Both the position numbers and the translations under genes were made by a program. This document shows, piece after piece, positions 25,801-35,100 of a stretch of 64,000 nucleotides of DNA. Source of the stretch: Diphasiastrum complanatum. Taxonomy: Eukaryota; Streptophyta; Lycopodiopsida; Lycopodiales; Lycopodiaceae. The stretch covers positions 29,066,359-29,130,358 of the forward strand of contig CM055092.1 of the NCBI GenBank assembly GCA_029204225.1, read 5' to 3'. Numbering within the stretch: the stretch's first letter is position 1; the number at the start of each line of letters is the position of its first letter. Below the pieces are notes generated by a model. The model was not told the origin of the DNA. It searched no databases and saw nothing but the letters and a program-made list of their open reading frames with translations.

Positions 25801-27684
25801 GGCGGTATATTACAGACGATTTGTCAAGGAATATGCTCAGTTCCTATGACAAATTTTCTTAAGGGGAAGGGAAAGGAGTTCATTTGGGAGTCCGCACAAC
25901 AGGAGAGCTTTGATGCTCTCAAAACAGCCTTAGCTACAGCACCAGTTTTAAAAGTCGTCGACCCCAATCAGCCATTTGTGGTCGAAACAGATGCTAGCGA
26001 CTTTGCAGTAGGTGCTGTGCTAACTCAGGGTGGACGACCAGTTGCGTTCGAGAGTAAAAAACTCGAGCCAGCTCAAACTAGGTACAGTGCCTATGAAAAG
26101 GAACTCTTTTCTATAGTCCATGCCCTTAAGACTTGGAGGCATTATTTGTATGGTGCCAACTTTGAGGTCCTGACAGACCATGAGAGTCTCAGATACCTTT
26201 GCAATCAACCTGAGCTTAGAGGTCGGAAAGCTCGTTGGGCAGAGTTGATGCAAGAGTTTGACATGTCTATCAGATATAGGCATGGAAAATTCAATACAGT
26301 AGCAGATGCCCTTAGCAGAATGCCTATGATAAACGAGCTGAGTTTTACTCAGATTCGTAATGAGTTACTCGAGTCCTTGAGAGGGAAATGCCAGCATGAT
26401 GCATTCTTCTCTATTATCTGGAACTCAGTCCAGCACAGACAGTTACAGACTCCAGAACCAGCTCCCGGGGCTGGTGCCAGTTCATCCAAGAATACTGCAG
26501 CTTCCGTTGAGGATGATGATGAGTCCGAGTATACGTCGTCAGATGACGTTGAGGATTCTGAGCCTATATTACCCAGGCAAACCCCAGTGGCTGAGGGTCA
26601 GTCGACTCAAGGATTCAAATGGAAACAGTATTCCATTCAGGATGAGTACTTGCTCTATAGAGATAGAGTATGTGTCCCCAATTCAGAGGATTATAGGCAG
26701 CAGGTCCTATATGAATGTCATGACAATCCTAGCGCGGGACAACCAGGCATACAGAAGACCTATGAGCTTCTTCGTAGGCAATTTTTCTGGCCCAGTATGA
26801 AAAAGGACGTCCACCAGTATGTAACCAATTGCCAGAAATGTCAAGTAAATAAAGCAGAGCGTTTAAAGGCAGGAGGGTTGTTGCATCCCTTAGAAGATCC
26901 TCAACAACCTCCACATGAACCAGAGGAGATTCTTGATAGTAGAGAGACGCAGACTCGTCATACTCTATACCGAGAATATCTGGTTAAGTGGAATGATCAA
27001 CCTGTTGAGAATGCCACTTGGGAAAGAGGCAGCGTCCTTCGCAAAATTTTTCCAGACTTTGTCTTAGAGGACCAAGACGGTTATTAAGGGGGAGGGAGTG
27101 TTATGAGCTCGTAACCAGTGCCGAACCCTAGAGAACACAGATAGGTCAGATACCACAGTCAGGGTCGTGTCCAGCGTACATGACCAACAGGGCAAGACAG
27201 TGTGAGTAGTGTGCCCCAACACGGTCCATAGCCATGGAAGGCCTAACACAGCCTAGGGACCCTGTCAGCAGGATAGGGCCCCCAGTTGGGTCCCGACGTG
27301 CAGTCGGCCACGTCAGTGCCACGTGGCCGACACTTGGCAGTAGCATGCTACCAGTCCTCACACTGGGCTAGGAGTGGCTTACTCTACATCAGGGAGTAGG
27401 CAAGGTTGGGTGGATCAGTTAGTGTTTGCCCTACTGTGGTGTTAGGATCTATTACACCGGCCTCAACACCTGGCTCAGCATATGTCTCGAGAATGCGAGC
27501 CCTCTCCGCAGAGGGGATGACTATACAAACGCCGATCCCATAGCATCCCCCTGTGGGTCCGACTCACAATCCCCCCAAATGTGCTCGGACCCGAGAGACG
27601 TTCCCTGTGAACTGCTTTCGACAAAAAGGGCAACGCCACTTTTTGTCGGGCAACTCCACCTCATCCCAAATGGGATGAGCGGCC

Positions 27685-27752
<68 letters not shown>

Positions 27753-27865
27753 AAACACACATAAGCACACAAATCTAATATATCTCTCTCCTCCTAAACC
27801 CTAAACCCAAGCACGCAGACCCTAAACCCTAAACTCACACACACACCATGTCTCATACACACACA

Positions 27866-27929
<64 letters not shown>

Positions 27930-30900
27930 AATCACCACACACATGCACACACAAATCAACTCGCACACACACACATGCACACACAAATCAACCCAAACAC
28001 ACACACACACACACACAAATCATCACACCCTCACCCACCCACATGCACACACTCTCTCAAACCCCCACTCACCATGTCTCTCTCTCACTCACCCACCATA
28101 ACTCTCTCTCCCGCGCTCTCTCTCTCCTCTCTCGCTCTCTCTTTCTGCGGCCTGTTCCGCTGCCCGCTCGCGGCCCTTATATTTTTTTTTTTAAATTATT
28201 AAAAAACGCGTCCGGGGCCTGGACGCGTTCTGGGCCCCGGACGCGTCCAGGACGCTGGACGCGTCCAGAAAAAAAAATCAAAAAAAAATAGGGCACGTCC
28301 GCCGCCGCGTCCAAGGGTTGGACGCGTCCGGGTCCAGACGCCGGACGCGGACGCACCCGCGTCCGGCCCAGACCCTCATGTCTGGTCCGACTCTGTTCTT
28401 TAGTAATTCTGTTTATTGTAGTTAATTTTCTGTTAATTAGCTGCATTTTATATCAATTAAATCCTTTGTTAAAAAACGTATTTTTTTTTTTAGGGTCCCG
28501 CTCCGGAACAGAACGCGTTCCGGAACGGGCAACTAAGCTTTCAACCAAAGACATCTCTCTCTCTCTCTCTCTCTCTCAACAAAAAAAATAAAATAAAAAA
28601 AGACTATAAATCATGCACCAAACTTGCATGACTTTGTCAGTTCCTTTCAATTCCAAAAGAATTGTTGCAAAATGCTTCATTCATCTAGAAAAAGCCAGCT
28701 TGGTCGAATCCAGACAAGGAAAATTGATGATATTTAGTTCAAAAAATCAATAATAGTCGCAAAGTGATCCCCACTCCCGAAATTTAAAAACAAGAAAAAC
28801 TTCAGACACTAGTAGAAGTCCATGTTAGTTGTATTGAGCATAGAGTCATGAAAAAGTGCAAAAGAAAGGGATTGTATCACTTTCTCCTCAAAGTCCAAAT
28901 TTAAAGAATACAATGTTCAAGTGCAATTTCAGACAAAAATCTGGTATGATTTGTTGTGTATTCATACAGTTAGCTCAAAGACTTTCTTGTTAGGTTAAAC
29001 ATCCTTCTGCAGCAGATACACAGCCATGTTACATGATGATATCACACTTGTTGACGACAAAGCCAAGAAAAGAAGATAAAACAAGGAACATAATCTTTCC
29101 ACAGCAAAGCTCATATCTGAGGCAAACAGTGTTCATCTGGAACTTCCTAAAAGAATTCAACACGTTTCATGATAAATTCATTATGTTTGTGTGACAATTA
29201 CAGCGCAAACTGCAACAATTTAGGTAAAACAACCAGAAGACAAAGTAATTCATGGCCTATGTTTCTTGTTTTAGTGCATGAACTAAGAGATAACTGGCAG
29301 ATATATATGGCCCGTATCTGTCCACACTGCAAGGCTCTTACAGCACAGTCATCAGAAGCCAATCACTTTATGGAGCTTGCATAATGAGTACACGATCTCT
29401 CTAGAGAACCCTTTGATGCCCCACTGATCTAAAGTTGCGACAACCTAACTAGCAACCTACAAATAAGCACTCCTCACATTCAGCTAAAAGATAATCGTAT
29501 CTGATTAAACCTGGATAGGAGCACTGCTTTCTAATGGAAGGGAAAAGTTCCATCATGCACGTTAATTTGAAAATTGCTAAACCGCTTGCAATGACCTTAT
29601 TTAGGGCAAAAACCGACACTTGCATAGCTTTCAAGCTGTGCAATATGAACACCCTAATGTAGAACTGTAGCATTGTACATTCGCATCCTTGAGTAAGTTT
29701 ATCCAGATTTCATTGATTAATAGAAATATCAACCAGGGTGATTTCACAAGTAGCAATCATAAAATTAACTCTTATAAACACAACATACAAAGAAGAAAGT
29801 TTTGATGAAGGTTGAAAGACTGGCAAAAAATTTACATATTTTTTACAAAGAACTTACTAGAAGGGGGGACAAGGCTACAAGTTCCTAGTCAAGTATTGAC
29901 TTTACTGAATAATAAATTCCAATAGAATTTTTGCAAACAAACTCAAAGATAGCAACATTTGAGCATTTAGCAAAACACAAAATTATAAAACTTCCATGAA
30001 ACTTACAAAGGATTTCCTCCTTAACAAAAAAAAGAAAAAGATGTAAAAATCAAAAGATAAAAGAAGACGCTTTCATCAAATCCAAAGCCACATAACTGAA
30101 CTTTAGCGTAGAAATATTGCTAGAGTCAACGGAAAATGAAAAAGAAATAGAAAACAAGGTAAAGCAAATTTTAACCACATAATAAGAACTTGAAATGCCC
30201 TGAAAATGGCCCAAAGATCATCTAGAAACTTGAAACAGCCTAAACCATTGAAAATTTTTCTTTCTATTCAAGGCAAACCTTGAAGTCGGCCCAAAAATGG
30301 CTAGAGAACAAAGATTCCTAGTCAAGTATTGACTTTACTGAATAATAAATTCCAATCGAATTTTTGCAAACAAAGATAGCAACATTTGAGCATTTATCAA
30401 AACACAAAATTATAAAACTTCCATGAAACTTACAAAGAATTTCCTCCTTAACAAAACAAGAAAAAGATGTAAAAATCAAAAGATAAAAGAAGACGCTTTC
30501 TTCAAATCCAAAGCCACATAACTGAAGTTTAGCTTTCCATTTTGATAACAAACCATGGACTCTAAACCATTCCGTGATATGGTAAATGGACTTGGTAATA
30601 CTGTTGGCTATAGATTTTGATATTATACATTGTTTGAAGGACGACAAAATTTAGTGCCTTCACAAATAGACTTCAAAAAAAAACTGTCAAAAAGTTGAAG
30701 GCTTCTTGTCAAAGTCCTGGTACTCTTGTAGGGAAGGCCATAGCAAGTAGAAATATTGCTAGAGTCAACAGAAAATGAAAAAGAAATAGAGAACAAGGTA
30801 AAGCAAATTTTAACCACATTATAAGAACTTGAAATGCCCTGAAAATGGCCCAAAGATCATCTAGAACTTGAAACAGCCTAAAAACTTGAAATTTTTTCTT

Positions 30901-32116
30901 TCTATTAAAGGCAAACCTTGAAATCAGCCCAAATATGGCTAGAGAACAATTGAATAAAGCATTTACAGCCACATTAGAAGCCAAAAACATTATGTTTGCA
31001 TTTTTTGGCCCTTGACTCCTTGAAAATGTTTCAACGACATACTCTTTCGAATAGGACATTTTCTAATAACTATGTCCATGGTATGAGACGTTCACGTTGG
31101 GGAGTCTAGAACAAGATGGGGAGTCAAGACGTTCAACTAAGAGTACCTTGGTGGTAATAACTACATACTTTTTGGAAGTTTTATAATGTCGGGTGATATT
31201 TTTTATTGAAGGTTGTAGATAGAGTATATTAATGTTAACACAATTCTATTGCTTAAAAAAATTCCTTCTTTTAAGTATGGGAAAATCGCTTCTCAATTTC
31301 ACACGTTTTCTCATCACTGTGCCAATAGAAATACTTCTATTACTACTCCACAAGGGTCAATCTCTTAAATCATGAAAAAGTTCTAAATGGTTTTGCCTTT
31401 GGTATTTCAGCTTTTGTTATGATCTAGATGATCGATTCTTTGGAAAGGTAGGAGCTAAGTCACTTGGTTTATTTCTAGTTTTTTGTAGATTGTGTATTTT
31501 TTGTTGACCACATAAGGTCCATGGCATAGATGCACAAAAACGCGTTTCTGAGGAGACGCGTTTCTGAGAAACACATTTCGCAGACCAGAATCGTACTTAA
31601 AAAAAAATAAATAAATAAAAATTTGAAAGATAGCTTATGGCTGAAATTTTTTTAGGGGATCAATGGTCAAACCAGCGTTTTGCCTCTTAGAAGTGTAGTA
31701 GATGGGGCACAAACAGATCTTATTTTCAATAGCTATTTGGTTGTTATTTGCTCTGGTTTTCAATAAATGCTCAAGAAGTTCGGCGGGCGGTAGCCCCCTG
31801 AGAAACAGGGGGTTCGGAGGGCGATAGCCGCCAAGAAACAGGGGGTCCGGTGGGGGGTTTGGGGGGTAGCCCTGACGGTAAGGCCTCTTCATGATTTGGC
31901 CTTCCAACTCCCTGAGCGAAAACACACTTACTAGGACCATCTGTGATCGTAACGAACAGGCTAGAGGTTAGTTTTGAATTTTTATCCTTGACAGAACCCA
32001 ACATGGATGAATGCATCTGAACTGGACCATCCTGTAGGAAAGCAAGTGTCAAGTCACCAAGATCTAGTTATCAATCAATCTCCAAAACAAGAGAGAAGAG
32101 GCTGGGCGCCCAACAC

Positions 32117-32159
<43 letters not shown>

Positions 32160-35100
32160 AAACAACAACAAGAGCAATAGAGAGTAATGCTTAACCAAAA
32201 CTGTAACATGAAATACACAATGAGCATCTAAGTACTCTACCTGGATGTGGCCAAATGCCAACAAACCCTAAGCTTAACCACTTACTGATGTAGGGCACCC
32301 CCAAAAGTCAAGATAGGGCCCCTAAGAAAATTAGACCCCTTAGGACCCACGAGTCAGTACATGACCAAAATTGGGTCCAACTGAACTTAAGACAAACTTA
32401 AGATGGCCTAAATAACTAAATACCCATGGTTACACAAATCTCGACCTTTTGGGTCAAAGTAACCTATGGATTAACTTTAGCATAGTCATTTATTTCTAAC
32501 ACCCTCCTTAAAAGACAATGCAAAAACTGAAATCTTCACTATGTAATAAAACCAACACGTGGTATTAAATTTAAAGCTTTGCATAAAGCTTCAAATCTGA
32601 CTCTAGGCAATGCCTTAGTGAAGAGGTCCGCAATATATCCTCTGTAGGAGAATACTCAAGTAAAATGTCGCCATCATGAAGTCTCTCCCGAACAAAGTGA
32701 TGATGGATCTCGATGTGCTTCGTCCTTGCATGAAAAACAGGATTCCGTGCCATGGCAATAGCACTTTGACTATCACTCAAGATAAGAGTGGCTGAGGGCT
32801 CGCCAAACTTCATGTCAACAAGTGGTCTTCTCAGCTATAAAACACTCCGTTGTGGCTGAAAATATCGCTCTATATTCTGCCTCACTAGAAGAAGTAGCAA
32901 CAATGGGCTGCTTTTCACTTGACCAAGAAATTGCAAAATTTCCATAGAAAAAGCAATGTCCACTTGTAGAGCATCTAGTGTCTTGATCTCCACCCCAATC
33001 CGAGTCACTAAAACCAACCAAACATGCATCATCCAAAGCAGGAAAAACCAGTCCATAACTTCTTGTTCCTTGAAGATATCGAAAGATCCTCTTCAACGCT
33101 TTCCAATGTGATGTCATCGGGGCATGCATGAATTGACTCATTAGTGAGACACTATAAGAATGTCCGGTCTTGAATTACATAGGTAAATGAGACAGCCAAT
33201 AGCTTGACAATATAAAGTAGTGTCAAATGATTCACCATCACCTTGACTACTTAATTTCAGACCTGTCTCCATAGCTGTAGCAACCGGCTTGCAATCTTCC
33301 ATCTTGAACCGCTTCAAAATCTGCCCAATGTAGCGTTCTTGAGAGATGAAAATTCCAGTCCCTTCTTGCACAAATTCAAGACCAAGATAAAAGTGCAATA
33401 GGCCTAGATCTGAGGATTCAAAAACCATACCAAGATCAAGTATTACGGCATCAATCTACTGCTCATTACTTCCCATAATAATAATATCATCAACATAAAG
33501 CAAAATAATGATGATATAATCCGAAGTATGCTTGACATAAAGAGTAGATTCGCTAGGACTATTAGTAAACCCACGATCACAAAAATAGGCATGTATCTTT
33601 TGATACCACATCCTCGAGGCTTGCTTCAGTCCATAAAGTGCCTTCTTGAGGAAGACAAACTTTATCTTCTTGGCCTTCAACCAAAAAACCAACAGGTTGT
33701 TGAAGGTACACTTCCTCATTGAGATCACCATTGAGGAATGTTGTCTTTATGTCAAGTTGCCGCAAACGCCAACCAAAATGGGCAGCCAAAGAGGTTACTA
33801 CCCTCATGATAGTCATCCGAGCGGTAGGAGCAAAAGTCTCCTCATAATCAATCCCCTTTTGCTGAGCATAGCCTTTGGCAACAAGCCTTGCCTTGTACCT
33901 TTCAACGGTACCATCTACCTTATACTTGATTTTGTATACCCATTTAGAACCAATTGCCTTCTTCCCATGAAGAAGATCAACAAGAACCCAAATCTGGTTC
34001 TTCATGATGCCCTTCCGGCTGCTCAATAGTAGGAATGTCTTCTACCATATTAAATGTCTTCAGCTTCTTTAAACTTGCAAAGTTAAAAATCGAGATGCCC
34101 AAACCTTGCATGCCACAATTCAGCCAACTCCAATGATTGTGATGTAGAAGTAACAAGACATGTAGAGGGAATTCGTCGCTCATAGGTATCCATAATGAAT
34201 AAGCCAACATGCATTGTTCCCAAAACAATAATCAAGAGAGATCTTTTAGGATCCTTGACAAGACACTTATCTTCTTTGAACTCAACAACTAGTCCTTGCT
34301 TTAACATAGTTGAAACCGAAAAAAGATTCTTCTTGATCCCCGGAACATAAAGCACATTCTTAATGTACTTTTCTTCACCATTAGGCAGAATGATGGCTAC
34401 AATTCCAATTCCATGAATAGAATAAGATGCATTATCCACACATTGTACCTTGCTTCCATTTTGCACTTTCACTAATTTAGTGAATGCTTCTTTGCGAAAA
34501 GTCATATGACGAGTAGCACCACTATCAATCACCCATTCAATGGGCTGAAAATCAGCAACTTGCAAAACAGAACCTGAATTCCTCATAGATGTAAAAGTAC
34601 TAGTAGAAGCAATATTAGAGACAAAAGCATAGTCTTGGTTGAAGAGATCACCACTAGCTTCAAGCTCTTGCTCCAAAGTAGCAAGTGAAGCACTAGTATC
34701 AATTCCTTTACTCTCCTCTTTTGCAAGCTTCTTCTTACAATCCTTGATGAAGTGCCCGTACTTCTTGCAATAATGGCACTTCCCTTTCTTCTTTTGAGTG
34801 TTGCTATTTGCCTCCAACGGGCTTTTGCTCATCCTTGGAAGGAGGCCCCTGAGTCAGTACATGACCAAAATTGGGTCCAACTGAACTTAAGACAAACTTA
34901 AGATGGCCTAAAATACCCATGGTTCCACAAATCTTGACCTTTTGGGTCAAAGTAACCTATGGATTAACTTTAGCATAGTCATTTATTTCTAACACATCCT
35001 GCACCCGAAACAGTCGGAGTAATAATGCTCTTAATTAGAGCTTTCATCTGATACCCATATTGCCCAAAAAAAAACCAAAAAAAAAAAAAAAAAAACATTT

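Larger units (their letters stand above)
23283..27461 (+). mobile_element. Ty3/Gypsy chromovirus-like element, full length, internally deleted
   Basis: The element at 23288-27456 (4169 bp) is flanked by identical CCGGC copies (23283-23287 and 27457-27461). It has two 358 bp LTRs with TGTTA...TTACA ends, a Met-tRNA primer site, a polypurine tract, gag, RT, RNase H, integrase zinc finger and a chromodomain-like C-terminus. I counted 8 differences between the LTRs (about 2.2%), so it inserted fairly recently. Protease, the front of RT and the integrase catalytic core are deleted, so it cannot be autonomous. It lies inside the coding sequence of hAT relic 2. Confidence 0.93.
20399..27686 (-). pseudogene. 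hAT transposase relic 2 (BED, DUF659, dimerisation), split by a Gypsy element
   Basis: From ATG at 27686 the minus strand encodes a BED finger ([16 protein letters not shown]) with an in-frame TGA near 27560, then continues to 27457. There a Gypsy insertion (23288-27456) interrupts it. The frame resumes at 23287 with an Ala/Pro-rich linker, MFYDLNLLF (stops near 22913 and 22860), DUF659 ([27 protein letters not shown], near 22790-22530), VVTDRAL and WTPCAAH (about 22410-22300), then [13 protein letters not shown] (about 22070-22020), a [16 protein letters not shown] block (about 21600), [12 protein letters not shown] (about 21220), [19 protein letters not shown] (about 21090-21030) and an acidic to GRGRPPGR tail ending near 20399. 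Several GT-AG introns are likely. Internal stops and frameshifts mean it is probably dead. Confidence 0.85.
32028..34999 (-). mobile_element. Ty1/Copia element, internally deleted, minus strand
   Basis: The element at 32033-34994 is bounded by CATCC at 32028-32032 and 34995-34999, a perfect 5 bp target duplication. The 3' LTR is 32033-32501. The 5' LTR is cut down to about 34850-34994 and abuts gag, so its R/U5 part, the primer site and the front of gag are lost. The coding order gag knuckle, protease, RT, RNase H is retained with frame breaks; the integrase is almost wholly deleted. Confidence 0.85.

Noticed and set aside
27793-27832. Interstitial telomere sequence
   Set aside because: Only two or three CCCTAAA units; too short to claim.
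27822-28291. His/Thr- and Cys/Val-rich ORFs
   Set aside because: Translations of CA/CT repeats.
18121-28430. TTATTGTAGTTAATT shared near 18117 and 28416 as a target duplication of hAT relic 2
   Set aside because: It is too long for a hAT duplication and no inverted termini lie beside it; it may be chance in AT-rich DNA.
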